A stretch of 64,000 nt of DNA from Victivallis lenta (GTDB taxonomy: Bacteria; Verrucomicrobiota; Lentisphaeria; Victivallales; Victivallaceae). The stretch is taken from positions 310,001 to 374,000 of the forward strand of contig NZ_VUNS01000001.1 of NCBI RefSeq assembly GCF_009695545.1. The letters run 5' to 3'. How positions within the stretch are numbered: position 1 is the first letter of the stretch; every line of letters begins with the position of its first letter. The notes beneath the pieces were generated by a model. The model did not search any database. It was not told the origin of the DNA and was given only the letters and a program-made list of their open reading frames with translations. Below, piece after piece: positions 27,673 to 37,814 of this stretch. Both the position numbers and the translations under genes were made by a program.

Positions 27673-30600
27673 TCAGTCAGCCGTCTCAATGAGGTAGACC
27701 ATCGTTCCGCCGAACTTCGCGGTGTCGATCCGGAACTTCAGGCCGTCCGCCGTGTATTCCGCGGGGACCTCCCCCTTCGGCACTCCGTCGAGCCCGACGG
27801 CCCGGACCGTATGGCGGCCCGGAGCGAGCTTCAGCGTCACATCGGCGGAGGCGCGGCGGATCAGCGCCTCCCTCTTCCCCCAATGCTCGACCGCATTCAT
27901 CGACTCCGAACTGTAACGGATGTGGCGGCTCGTCACGTCGCTCTGATGGAAGAGCAGAATCCTGCCGCTCTCCCGCAGCGGCCGGCCGTCCATGCCGCTC
28001 GCGGTCACGACCTGAAAGGTCGGCGTGCCGTTCGCTATCTGCAGCACGTTCCCGGAAAGGGAGCCGTCGAAAAAGCTCAGGCTCTCGGAACGCGGCGAGA
28101 CAATCCGCAGCGTCCCCTTCGCGGTATCGTAGACGATCTCGCCGGTCTCGCTGGTCTTGACCGGTTCCCTGACCGCCTGCAATTCGGCGGGGGAGAGCTC
28201 CTTCATGAACTCCTTCGGCGTTTTGATGAGCTTTACGCCCGGGAAACCGCGGTTTTCGCGAAGGCTCCCGATGCGGCAGTAGAAACCGAGCATGCCGAAA
28301 TCAACCGGGAAATTGCTGTCGCCGAGCGCATTCATCTCGCGGAAGGTCGACTCGCCGTACGGCCAGCCGACGCCGGAGGCGGCCGGCTTCACATCTCCGC
28401 GCATGAACAGCAGATTCGTCACACGTTCCGCGATCTGCGAAAGGCTGTCCTCGGCGATGTCGAACCGGTTGATCGGCTCCTCGTGACGCACGCCGGTATC
28501 GTTGTGGGCCCAGGCGAACCGGTAGAGCCCGTCCCAATCCTGCAGCGCGGCATAAGCGCCGAGGATCGGTCCCGACTCGGCCCGGTGCCGGTTCGGATAA
28601 ACGAAATTGATCTCGGTCACCGTGAACGGCTTGCCGAAGATGCGCGACGGCATGAGCATGCGCGCCGCCCACGATGCGGTTCTGAGCGCGCTGGTCTGGT
28701 TGTGCAGGAACGGGAAGCTCCAGGCGTGTCCCGGCAGAGAATTCGGGTGATCCCAGTAGTTGTGGTTGTCGACAAATGCGAGCGAATCGCGGATCTCCGA
28801 AATCGCCGCGTTCTGCTGAAAGTTGATCTCGGTAATCAGCCCCTTGTAGCCGAGTTCGTCGCGGACGAAACCGCTCAGGTCGCGGATCATTTCGACATTC
28901 AGGTCGGCCAGATAGCGGTAGAAGAGGCCGCCGCGCGATTCGAGGTTCTCCTTCGTCGCCAGGCCGCGCTCCTCAAGATACGCCCTGTAGCCGTCCAGAT
29001 AAAGCTGTTTCGCCTTGCCGCTCCAGTTCCCGAAGGTGATGTTCTCGTTCGAGAGCGACACCGCGAAAAGCGCGGGGTCTCCGCCCCAGGTCAGCCCGGT
29101 GTATGGGTTGCGGTGGGTCAGCAGATTGCGCACGAACTTCTTCCAGTTCTCCCGAGCGGGGGCGTAGACCGGCAGGAGCTGCTTCATCGCGTAACCGTCG
29201 CGCACCGGGGCCTCCGGCAATTCCCCGTCGCGGAAGCGGCGGCTGCAGTAGAGATCGAGCGTGATGTAGATGCCGCGCTCCTTCATGCAGTAGAACAGAT
29301 AGTCGAGCCGGTCGAGCTTCTCCGGCAGCAGTTCGGTCGAATCGCCCCCCTTCCGGTCCGACAGCGCATCGTCATAGTGGTGAAAGCGGACCGATGTGTA
29401 GCCGAGGCGCGCCAGCTCGTCGGCCAGCTTTTCAGCAGTCGGCTTGTCGAGGCAGAGAGCCGAAAAACAGAGGTTCGGGCCATAGAACCGGAACCGTTTC
29501 CCCGCCGCTTTTTCCGCGGTGAAATGGCCAGCTTCGTCGGTCGTGATCCAGCCGTACTTTCCGGCCGGCGCGTCGAGCATGCCGGAGAAATCGAGGATCG
29601 ACCCTGCGACGACCGGCTTCACGGCTTCCATCGGCGCCCACTCCTCACCGGCATCGACGTAATAGATGCTTTCAACGGATTCGGGGCGGGTCACGCCCTC
29701 GGCCAGCGTGGCCGCGGCAAGAAGCCAGCCGTCCGTGCCGCCGTTTTCCAATTTCAGCTCCTTCAGACTGCCGGGGCGCAGCGCGAAATACGAGAAGTAG
29801 AAGCCGTCGAACGTCGTGTTGTCCGAGGTGGCCAGCGCCCCGTTCGGCAGCCGTCTGAGCGGTTTCTCCGTACCGAACTCCCGGCCGGGCGCGAGATCGA
29901 ATTTCTGAACGGAGCCGTCGGCATAAACGGCGGTGACGGCAGGAGCGGCGCCGGGACCGGCCGCGTTCTGCAGCAGATAGAGCCCGGAGGCCTTCGCTCC
30001 TCCCAGCGGCAGAACGGCCGTTTCCCCCGCCCCGAGCCGCAGCAGGGCGCCGCTTTTCTTCTTCGCATCGCCGAGGCGGAACTTCACGCTGCCGACGGTG
30101 AAGTCGCCGCCGTTCGTCCCGTGCCGCCGCAGCAACTGCGCCATTTCGCTGCCGGTCACTTTCGCGGCCGAAGCATCCTCCAGCACAAGCGGCGTCACCG
30201 CAAGCGGCGTTACGGAAACCGAAAACTCAAGTTTCGTCTCCTTCACCAGTCCGGACGGCGGAGCGAACAGCAGCCGCAGCGAAAAGTTCGGAACCGAAAA
30301 TTTACGGTTGTCCTGAATGACGACGGTGAAATCGCCCTTCAGCGCAATCCGCCGGTCGCCGTTCGTAATCTCAAGATCCTTCACGTGATATGCCGGCTCC
30401 CGGAAGTTTTCAACTTTGCGCTCCCGGCCGTTGACGACGATCGTTTTACCGTCGAACAGATGGGCGGGGAGCGCAATCGAATAAGCGACGGCCTGGCAGC
30501 GGATGCCCTCTTTATTCTTCATGGTCATCGAGTAAGTCGCGGTATCCGGCCCGGCCTCCTTCACCCACTGCTGAATCGTGAAGCCGTCGCTGTTCGGCAC

Positions 30601-30837
30601 CTTGAGTGTCCCCTTGAGCTCATAGACCTTCGCCGAAGGGACCGGGTAGCTCGGTTCCGGCACAATCGAACTTTTCCCCTGAATGCTGACGCGCCAATCC
30701 CTGTCGTAAACATTGACTGCGGCGGAAAGGCCGCCAAGCGTCATGGCGCCGGACTCATCCACCGCCACTCCGGGCGGCAATGCGGCAACGGAGAGAGCGA
30801 ACGCGGCGGCAAAGGCCGTTGAAATCTGTCTGATCAT
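27673..30837 (-). CDS. Exported clan GH-A glycoside hydrolase-like protein (1054 aa)
   Basis: Start at ATG 30837 with AGGAGG about 10 nt upstream. The signal peptide (about 1-24, AAAFALSVAALPPG) is followed by beta-rich domains, a TIM barrel (about 430-790) and a C-terminal beta domain. The barrel has GYTSVRFHHYDD and GIYITLDLYCSR; likely acid/base Glu598 (SLSNENITF) and nucleophile Glu742 (TVTEINFV). Same architecture as the gene at 13074, so they are paralogues in different cassettes. Third gene of a GntR-pseudopilin-hydrolase run on the minus strand. Substrate unknown. Confidence 0.8.
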   Translation of the reverse strand: MIRQISTAFAAAFALSVAALPPGVAVDESGAMTLGGLSAAVNVYDRDWRVSIQGKSSIVPEPSYPVPSAKVYELKGTLKVPNSDGFTIQQWVKEAGPDTATYSMTMKNKEGIRCQAVAYSIALPAHLFDGKTIVVNGRERKVENFREPAYHVKDLEITNGDRRIALKGDFTVVIQDNRKFSVPNFSLRLLFAPPSGLVKETKLEFSVSVTPLAVTPLVLEDASAAKVTGSEMAQLLRRHGTNGGDFTVGSVKFRLGDAKKKSGALLRLGAGETAVLPLGGAKASGLYLLQNAAGPGAAPAVTAVYADGSVQKFDLAPGREFGTEKPLRRLPNGALATSDNTTFDGFYFSYFALRPGSLKELKLENGGTDGWLLAAATLAEGVTRPESVESIYYVDAGEEWAPMEAVKPVVAGSILDFSGMLDAPAGKYGWITTDEAGHFTAEKAAGKRFRFYGPNLCFSALCLDKPTAEKLADELARLGYTSVRFHHYDDALSDRKGGDSTELLPEKLDRLDYLFYCMKERGIYITLDLYCSRRFRDGELPEAPVRDGYAMKQLLPVYAPARENWKKFVRNLLTHRNPYTGLTWGGDPALFAVSLSNENITFGNWSGKAKQLYLDGYRAYLEERGLATKENLESRGGLFYRYLADLNVEMIRDLSGFVRDELGYKGLITEINFQQNAAISEIRDSLAFVDNHNYWDHPNSLPGHAWSFPFLHNQTSALRTASWAARMLMPSRIFGKPFTVTEINFVYPNRHRAESGPILGAYAALQDWDGLYRFAWAHNDTGVRHEEPINRFDIAEDSLSQIAERVTNLLFMRGDVKPAASGVGWPYGESTFREMNALGDSNFPVDFGMLGFYCRIGSLRENRGFPGVKLIKTPKEFMKELSPAELQAVREPVKTSETGEIVYDTAKGTLRIVSPRSESLSFFDGSLSGNVLQIANGTPTFQVVTASGMDGRPLRESGRILLFHQSDVTSRHIRYSSESMNAVEHWGKREALIRRASADVTLKLAPGRHTVRAVGLDGVPKGEVPAEYTADGLKFRIDTAKFGGTMVYLIETAD

Positions 30838-30860
30838 ACGATTGTTTCCTCCTGTATTTC

Positions 30861-30883
30861 GGGACTTATCTGCCGACAAGCTC
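30861..30883. repeat. Small imperfect hairpin, ACTTATC-4-GACAAGCTC family
   Basis: GGACTTATCTGCCGACAAGCTCC directly follows the pseudopilin stop (minus strand). A very similar hairpin at 50107-50131 directly follows the SGNH hydrolase stop. Possibly a processing or partial termination site within the operon. Confidence 0.4.
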
Positions 30884-31627
<744 letters not shown>

Positions 31628-31655
31628 AGGGTCCTCCGAAAGTTGGTTGACTTGT

Positions 31656-32744
31656 CTAAGTGGTTTCCCGGATCATCAGCAACGGCTGGATCAGCTGAAT
31701 CGTCCGCGGCCGGTTCGGGTGGTCCAGCTGGTTCATCAGGATGCGCAGCGCATGCCGGATCTGCTCCCCGAACGGCTGCCGCATGGCGGTGACCGAAAGC
31801 CGCAGCATGCGCTGAACCGCATAATAGTCGTCGTACATCAGCAGCGCCACATCGCGCGGTACTTCAAGGCCGTGTTCCCTCAGTTCGGTCACGGCGCCCA
31901 GCGTCGCCCAGTCGCCGTGTACGATCAGCGCATCGAATTTCTGCCCTTCGTCGAGCAGCCGGCGGACGACGGCGGCCCCCTCCTCCTCGATGTACGGGGT
32001 GCTCTCATAGTGGCGGCGTTGTTCCGGAGAGGTCAGTCGGAACTCGTCGAGCGCCTGTAGGAAACCCTCCACCTTCTCGCAGTTGATCTTCTCCTGCAGG
32101 CTCTTGTGGAGAAAAACGATATTCCGGTAGCCGCGTTCGAGCAGATGGCGCGTCGCGGCATAGGCTCCGTTGAAATTGTCGATCGTGATGTAAGAGATTT
32201 CGCGGTCGCCGGCGGGGGCCTGCAGCGCGACGAAATTCCGGCGGCCGCCTTCGAGTGCGTCGATCTCCTCGTCGGAAAGCTGCTTTGCGAAAATGAGTCC
32301 GTCGTAGTCGGAGAGATTGATGTTCTGTCGCCCGAACGCCTCCATGAAGCTCTGCTCCTCCGGCCGCATCGTAATCAGGTTGGCCGCGTAATCGTAGATA
32401 TTGCCGTGGCGGAGCAGGCCGCTCATCAGCTGTCCGAAATACGGATCGACCTCGTCGAAGTCGTTCGCCCGGACCTCAACCGCGACGATTGCGATGTTGC
32501 GGCGGCCGGAGAAGCGCACCCCTTCGCTGCTGACATAGGTTCCGTTGCCGCGCACGCGCCGGATCAGCTTGAGTTCCTCGAGCTGACGCAGCCCCGACCG
32601 CACGGTGATGCGTGAACAGCCGTACTGCTCGGCCAGCTCAAGCTCGGTCGCCAGACGCGCACCGTTCGGAATCTCTCCGCAGCGGATCGCCTCGTAGAGC
32701 TGCCGGAACAGCAGTTCGTTTTTGTTGAGTTCTTTCTGTATCAT
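31656..32744 (-). CDS. GntR-family regulator with sugar-binding effector domain
   Basis: A 362-aa protein. The N-terminal wHTH is seen in [20 protein letters not shown] and wing [12 protein letters not shown]. The effector domain (about 80-360) is LacI/PBP1-like with [20 protein letters not shown] and [13 protein letters not shown], as in AraR-type repressors. First gene of the third carbohydrate cassette, so likely controls its own operon in response to a sugar. Confidence 0.87.
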   Translation of the reverse strand: MIQKELNKNELLFRQLYEAIRCGEIPNGARLATELELAEQYGCSRITVRSGLRQLEELKLIRRVRGNGTYVSSEGVRFSGRRNIAIVAVEVRANDFDEVDPYFGQLMSGLLRHGNIYDYAANLITMRPEEQSFMEAFGRQNINLSDYDGLIFAKQLSDEEIDALEGGRRNFVALQAPAGDREISYITIDNFNGAYAATRHLLERGYRNIVFLHKSLQEKINCEKVEGFLQALDEFRLTSPEQRRHYESTPYIEEEGAAVVRRLLDEGQKFDALIVHGDWATLGAVTELREHGLEVPRDVALLMYDDYYAVQRMLRLSVTAMRQPFGEQIRHALRILMNQLDHPNRPRTIQLIQPLLMIRETT

Positions 32745-32776
32745 CCCGGTCTCCCGCTTCGATTGTTCTGATTTTA

Positions 32777-32805
32777 ATTATACCGGAAACCGGAGCGAAT
32801 GGCAA
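32777..32805 (-). promoter_or_regulatory. Promoter and possible operator of the third cassette
   Basis: Minus strand: TTGCCA (32805-32800), 17 bp, TATAAT (32782-32777). The spacer ends with CCGGTTTCCGG (32793-32783), a short palindrome that the GntR protein could bind. Confidence 0.6.
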
Positions 32806-33021
32806 TACCTTCGGCCGGAAAACAAGATATTTATATACATCACAATACAAATATATAACATATTAAGTTTCCTCCGATACCGGAAACTGCGCGAAAAACA
32901 ATCCGTTCCTTCTGAAAAACAGCAAAAGGCGTTAATGGCCCTTAACTTTTCCGCCGATATTTCCCATAATTATATTTAAGTTCACACGAAACAATTTCAA
33001 ATAACTGTTCAGGAAGGCGAA

Positions 33022-33415
33022 TCATGAGGAAGAAGCGTAGCATTTGACGGCATTGCGGACAGGCATCCCGCCGAAGGGCCGGAATTTCGTTCACGACCAT
33101 TTTCGAATTCCGGCAAGGCATCCGGAGTTGATCCGGGACTTGAAACTGCCCGCCGCCGTGGCGGAGCACCTCTCCGAAGCTCTTCGCATCCGATATGAAG
33201 ATCCGGAAAAACCGTTCCCAGGCAGTCCGGACATGGAACCGGAACGGAAGGGACTCGCCATCCTGATCCGAAACAATCTGAAACCGGAAACGGGGCAGTA
33301 TACCGGATTCCGGTAAATAAACAGCTCCTGCGCGTACCGATCGGAATCGATATCAATCCCATTCCCTTCGAATGGATATCAGACCCGGATTACCGGCAGT
33401 CGCTCCTGCCGTAAT
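33022..33415 (+). pseudogene. Possible frameshifted gene relic
   Basis: After an ATG at 33024 that stops within 8 codons, an open frame from about 33044 to 33316 reads protein-like (NFVHDHFRIPARHPELIRDL). After a shift near 33298, YRIPVNKQLLRVPIGIDINP continues to a TAA at 33415. I do not recognise the family, and the evidence is only compositional. From 32806 to 33021 the sequence is AT-rich with no gene. Confidence 0.25.
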
Positions 33416-33459
33416 TCACTCCATACCGGGCGAACAGGCCGAAGCAGCCGGAATTCCGG

Positions 33460-35292
33460 TTATTTTCGATTGAACTCGAGCTCGGGGTAATGTTCTTTGA
33501 GCTCGTCCGTGTATTTCGGGTTGCCGGGGAAGCGGCGGCACGCTTCGAGCAGGAGTTCACCCGCCCGGCGACGGTTGCCGCGCACCCGTTCGATGCGCGA
33601 AAGCCGCTCGTAGGTCGACGGACGGGCCATCGTCCGCTTCTGCGCCTCCGCAAAACAGCGCTCGGCTGAACGGTAGTCGCGCCGCATCAGGTAGAAATCT
33701 CCGGCGCTCTCCCACGGGAACGGCGAATACGGGCGCGCTGCGACCGCATCGCGAAGCGCCCGCTCGATCTTCTCCGGCGTCACCCGCAACTCAAGGTCGC
33801 CGGGCGTCTGCGGCTGCAGGTATTTCATCAGGCCGTCGTAAGCGAGTTCGGCCCGCAGCGTATACCAGCTGCCGCCGAGAGCAGCAACTCCGAGCAGCAC
33901 GCCCGGAAGGAGCCAGAGCAGCCACTTCTTCGACCCAACGGCGGAAGCCGCATCGTCCGCCGTTCGCGGCACGACGAGCGCCGCAATCAGAAGCCCCCCG
34001 GCCAGCGCCATGCAGGCCGGGATCTGCAGATCCACATCCATCAGCGCATGCAGAAGAAACGCAGCCTCTCCCCAGAAGATCGCAACCGCAAAGCCGTCCG
34101 CCTCCTTCCGGAAGATCCGCCGCCCGAGCGCCGCCAGCGGATAGAACAGTGCAAAGGCGACCAGCAGCCCGGCCGGAATCCCCGCCTGCGTCGCAAAGGC
34201 GGCGACGATGTTGTGGGGATCGTGCGCCGCTTCGTCGGTGCCGGTGGTTTTGAGCTGCATATGACGGTAGAAGAATCCCCCCCAGCCGTGCCCTGCCAGC
34301 GGTTTCTCCATCACCATCGTGAACGAAGTCTTCAGATAATCGACCCGCTCCGCGACCGATCCGAAACCGCGACCGGCGCAGTGTGCAAACACGACCCCGC
34401 CCGCAATGGTGAAAACGGCAAGCGCAATCAGCCCGGCGCGCCAGAGCCGGCGCATCGGCAGCGTCAGCACGAAACCGGCGGCGGCCAGCACGGCGGCAAG
34501 CAACGCGCCGCGTCCCCGGGTCAGCAGCAGCACGGCACCGAGAAAAACGGCGCCGATCCCGGCCAGCAGCGGACGCGACACCTTCTCCGGCTCGAACCGG
34601 TCGCCGAAGCGCCAGAGCGTATAGCAGACCGGAGGAATCACGAGAACCAGGTAACCGGCCAGCACGTTGCATGAGGCGAAGGTCGCAAACACACGGTCGT
34701 CCTCAAGCTTGATGCGGAGGATTTCGCTGATCAAGATTCCCTCCTCATACTGCCTCCGGGCGAACTCGCGCGTTTCGGCAAAGCCGACGAAGTACTGCCG
34801 CAGCCCCGAATAAACCACCAGGCCGGCCCCGGCGGCCAGCAGCCAGAGGAACGTCTTCCGCCACTCCGGACGGCATGCGAGCACGAGGTACAGTGCCCAG
34901 AGATACGCCCCGACTCCGGCCAGATGCAGAATCTCCCAGATACCGTAATCGGGCGTATCGCAGTTGATGAGTCCGGGCAGCGCCGCCAGCGGAAGCCCGA
35001 GCGCCCAGAGCAGCATGGTCCGGCCGCACGGCGACCGGAGCGGAGATGCGGCGCGCCACCCGAAAACGGCGAGCGCCAGAAAGAGCGCCGCGCCGGAGAA
35101 AAGCCCGAAGCTGTGAGCCGGCCAGGTGATGTCGATGTAAGCCGACCAGTAACCCGGAAAAAAGCTTGTCGCCTCCGGCATGACCGCGAGACTCGCGAAC
35201 TTGAGCGGCAGCAGCAGCGTCAGGAGCCCGACGACTCCGCCCGCCGCATATTCGAGCGGTCCGATCCGGCCCGGTGTTTCCGTTTTCTTCAT
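33460..35292 (-). CDS. O-antigen ligase/polymerase-like membrane protein with C-terminal TPR-like region
   Basis: A 610-aa protein with about 11-12 transmembrane segments, and a Wzy_C-type block with GHGWGGFFYRHMQ followed by the His-Asp-Pro-His-Asn motif (AAHDPHNIVAAF). The periplasmic or cytosolic tail (about 500-600) contains helical TPR-like repeats (SAERCFAEAQKR, RRRAGELLLEACRRF). Such proteins join or polymerise surface polysaccharide, or glycosylate exported pilins (PglL/PilO group), which is tempting given the pseudopilins. Specific role unproven. Start overlaps the purU stop (ATGA). Confidence 0.75.
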   Translation of the reverse strand: MKKTETPGRIGPLEYAAGGVVGLLTLLLPLKFASLAVMPEATSFFPGYWSAYIDITWPAHSFGLFSGAALFLALAVFGWRAASPLRSPCGRTMLLWALGLPLAALPGLINCDTPDYGIWEILHLAGVGAYLWALYLVLACRPEWRKTFLWLLAAGAGLVVYSGLRQYFVGFAETREFARRQYEEGILISEILRIKLEDDRVFATFASCNVLAGYLVLVIPPVCYTLWRFGDRFEPEKVSRPLLAGIGAVFLGAVLLLTRGRGALLAAVLAAAGFVLTLPMRRLWRAGLIALAVFTIAGGVVFAHCAGRGFGSVAERVDYLKTSFTMVMEKPLAGHGWGGFFYRHMQLKTTGTDEAAHDPHNIVAAFATQAGIPAGLLVAFALFYPLAALGRRIFRKEADGFAVAIFWGEAAFLLHALMDVDLQIPACMALAGGLLIAALVVPRTADDAASAVGSKKWLLWLLPGVLLGVAALGGSWYTLRAELAYDGLMKYLQPQTPGDLELRVTPEKIERALRDAVAARPYSPFPWESAGDFYLMRRDYRSAERCFAEAQKRTMARPSTYERLSRIERVRGNRRRAGELLLEACRRFPGNPKYTDELKEHYPELEFNRK

Positions 35293-36137
35293 GAGAACAC
35301 GATCGTCCTGCGGCCGGAGACGATCACGCGATGCTCGAGATGGGCGCGCACGGCCCGGGTCAGCACGCGCCGCTCGATGTCCTTGCCGATCCGCTTCAGG
35401 TCTTCCGGCAGGTTCATATGGCTGATGCGCTCGACATCCTGCTCGATGATCGGCCCTTCGTCGAGTTCGGCCGTCGCATAATGGGCGGTCGCGCCGATCA
35501 TCTTGACGCCGCGCTCCCAGGCGCGCTCATACGGGTTGCCGCCCTGGAAAGCCGGCAGGAAGGCGTGATGGATGTTGATGATCCGCAGCGGGAAATGCGC
35601 GATGAAGTCGTCCGACAGAATCTGCATATAGCGCGCCATGACCACGAGGTCGATGCGATGGCTCTTCAGGAGGTCGATGACCTTCGCCTCCTGCTCCGCC
35701 TTCTTCCCCTTCTCCATCGGGCAGCAGAAATACGGGATGTTGAACCGGTCCGCGACATATTCGAGATCCGGGTGGTTGCTGATGACCAGCGGAATATTGC
35801 AGTTCAGATCGCCCTCGTCGGCGTGCATGAGCAGGTCGTACAGGCAGTGCGAGGTCTTGGAGGCCATAATCGCGACATTCGGCTTCGACTCCTGATAGAA
35901 CACCGAATATTCGAGCCCGAGTTTCGACGCAAACCCGGCGAACTCCTCTTCGAGCCGGCGGCGGGTGACTTCGGGCCGGAGTTCGAGCGCGATACGCATG
36001 AAATAGCGTTCCGTCCGGACGTCGGAATACTGGCGGCACTGCAGAATATTGAATCCGCTGCTGTAAAAGAAACCTGAAATCTCGGCCAGCAGCCCTTTCC
36101 GGTCCGCGGTCTGAATCAGAAAAACGACTTCCCGCAT
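35289..36137 (-). CDS. purU: Formyltetrahydrofolate deformylase
   Basis: A 282-aa cytoplasmic enzyme hydrolysing 10-formyl-THF to formate and THF. N-terminal ACT domain (VVFLIQTADRKGLLAEISGF, about 4-80) and C-terminal formyltransferase-fold domain. Catalytic elements are IINIHHAFLPAFQG (Asn, His), ATAHYATAELDEGPII (Asp). ATG 36137 chosen with AAGGAG upstream. Overlaps the downstream O-antigen ligase-like gene by 4 nt; no functional link is obvious. Confidence 0.93.
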   Translation of the reverse strand: MREVVFLIQTADRKGLLAEISGFFYSSGFNILQCRQYSDVRTERYFMRIALELRPEVTRRRLEEEFAGFASKLGLEYSVFYQESKPNVAIMASKTSHCLYDLLMHADEGDLNCNIPLVISNHPDLEYVADRFNIPYFCCPMEKGKKAEQEAKVIDLLKSHRIDLVVMARYMQILSDDFIAHFPLRIINIHHAFLPAFQGGNPYERAWERGVKMIGATAHYATAELDEGPIIEQDVERISHMNLPEDLKRIGKDIERRVLTRAVRAHLEHRVIVSGRRTIVFS

Positions 36138-36246
36138 GGCAAACGGCTCCTTCGGATAAAAATATTGATAAAAAAACATTCACCCTAAAAATAGCACGTC
36201 CGGGGCGATTTTTCCAGCAAAATCCCCGGGAATCCGGAATTATGGG

Positions 36247-36275
36247 TTGAAACTGCCGCCGGAGCCGCTTACAGT
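36247..36275 (+). promoter_or_regulatory. Promoter of the sialidase-fold gene
   Basis: TTGAAA (36247-36252), 17 bp, TACAGT (36270-36275); start codon at 36312 has AAGGAG 9 nt upstream. Confidence 0.5.
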
Positions 36276-36311
36276 AATGGATATGCCAACTGAAATCAAG
36301 GAGCACAGGCG

Positions 36312-37589
36312 ATGGATACAGAATTGTTTGCGGCGAATCCCGAGCTTGGCCGGACCTCTCCGGACTATGTGATCTACGTTCCGAAGGGGACGGATGAACG
36401 GATTCCGGATACCGGCAACGAGCACTTTCTCGTCTTCCGCCGAAAGGACGGCACCTTCGCCGCAGTCTGGACCCAATCCGGCCACGAAGGACAGTACAAC
36501 CAGCACATCGTGTTCGCGGAATCCGACGCCTCGGCCCGGAGCTGGAGCGCGCCGCGCATCATCGCCGGAGAGAAGTTCGACCCGGAAACCGGCAGAGACA
36601 TGTGCAGCTGGGGATATCCGCTGGTCAGCCGGTCGGGACGCATCTACGTGCTGTACAGCAAGCATATCGGCGTCAACGACGTATTCACGCATACGACCGG
36701 CAGACTGGCCGGCATTTACAGCGACGACAACGGGAAAAGCTGGTCGGCCGAAGCATACCCGGACTTTCCGCGCTCCGAATACGACAGCCCCGATCCGGCG
36801 ATGCCGGGAAACTGCATCACCTGGCAGAAGCCGCTGCGGTTCGGCGACGGCCGTTATCTGGCCGGAATCACGCGCTGGATCAGCCCGGCGCGCGCAACTC
36901 CGTCGGACGGGAACTGGATTCACGCGCCGAGCGTGGTCGATTTCCTGCGGTTCGAGAATCTCGACGACGACCCGGAAATTCCGGACCTGAAGCTGACGCT
37001 GCTGACCGCCGGGAAATCGCTGCGCTTCCCGATTCCGGACGATCCGCGCGGAAATTCGCTGATTCAGGAGCCGACGCTGAACGAGCTGCCGGACGGCCGC
37101 CTCTTCGCCGTCATGCGGACCGTGGCCGGAACGGCGGCCTGGAGCGTCAGCGCGGACGGCGGCGAAAGCTGGAGCGAACCGGAGACGCTGCGCTACGGCG
37201 ACGGCCTTCCACCTGTCGAACAGCCGCTGAGCCCGTGCCCGTGCTACACGCTGTCGGAAGGGGAATACGTGCTTTTCTATCACAATCACAACGGACACTA
37301 CGGGCCGTGGACCGCGCATGCGACCGAAACGCGCCGGCCGATCTGCATGGCATACGGCAAATTCGATCCCGAAGGCAGGCAGCCGGTCCGTTTTTCAGCT
37401 CCGCTTTCGTGGATCGACAGCGACAACATCGAACTGAACCACCGCTGCGACCTGGCGATGTATTCGAGCTTCGAGTACGTCGACGGCAGGCTGGTGCTGT
37501 TTTTTCCGGACCGCAAGCATTTTCTGGTCGGCAAGGTCATCGACCGGGCACGGCTGGCAAATGCGGTGTTTCCGAAAAAACGCGCCTGA
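36312..37589 (+). CDS. Sialidase-superfamily (BNR/Asp-box) beta-propeller protein
   Basis: A 425-aa protein without signal peptide, so predicted cytoplasmic. Two clear Asp-box repeats, SDDNGKSWS (about 140) and SADGGESWS (about 282), and propeller-like repeats with YVLYSKH, RLFAVMRT and EYVLFYHNHNGHYG. The family includes GH33 sialidases and other exo-glycosidases; a complete arginine triad is not something I can assign. May act on a host mucin or uronate-type sugar. Single gene, divergent from purU. Confidence 0.75.
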   Translation: MDTELFAANPELGRTSPDYVIYVPKGTDERIPDTGNEHFLVFRRKDGTFAAVWTQSGHEGQYNQHIVFAESDASARSWSAPRIIAGEKFDPETGRDMCSWGYPLVSRSGRIYVLYSKHIGVNDVFTHTTGRLAGIYSDDNGKSWSAEAYPDFPRSEYDSPDPAMPGNCITWQKPLRFGDGRYLAGITRWISPARATPSDGNWIHAPSVVDFLRFENLDDDPEIPDLKLTLLTAGKSLRFPIPDDPRGNSLIQEPTLNELPDGRLFAVMRTVAGTAAWSVSADGGESWSEPETLRYGDGLPPVEQPLSPCPCYTLSEGEYVLFYHNHNGHYGPWTAHATETRRPICMAYGKFDPEGRQPVRFSAPLSWIDSDNIELNHRCDLAMYSSFEYVDGRLVLFFPDRKHFLVGKVIDRARLANAVFPKKRA

Positions 37590-37628
37590 TTCCCGCGGCA
37601 CAGGCGAACGGCAGGAGCGATGTTTCCC

Positions 37629-37696
37629 TTAGAGCTTATTCCTAAAATAAGCCAAATCGGCATGATGCCGATTCTTTATTTAGGAGTAAGCTCTTA
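37629..37696. repeat. 68-bp long hairpin related to the AGAGCTTAT palindromes
   Basis: Arms AGAGCTTATTCCTAAAATAA and its near complement (ending TAAGCTCT) enclose ATCGGCAT/ATGCCGAT. The outer ends match the elements at 6471 and 11054, but the interior is longer. It lies between convergent genes and may be a terminator or a mobile repeat. Confidence 0.6.
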
Positions 37697-37814
37697 TTTC
37701 GGTTCACTTACATGCGGGAGCGCGAGCTCAATCGCGGGGCACCCCGGCCGGTCAGGAAAATCGGGTTGGTCCGCGGCAGCTCGAACGGGTCAGCAGCATT
37801 TCCGCCGGCAGACG

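Noticed and set aside
27610-30822. 1070-aa plus-strand open frame opposite the GH-A gene
   Set aside because: Antisense shadow; the minus strand has signal peptide, catalytic motifs and a good ribosome site.
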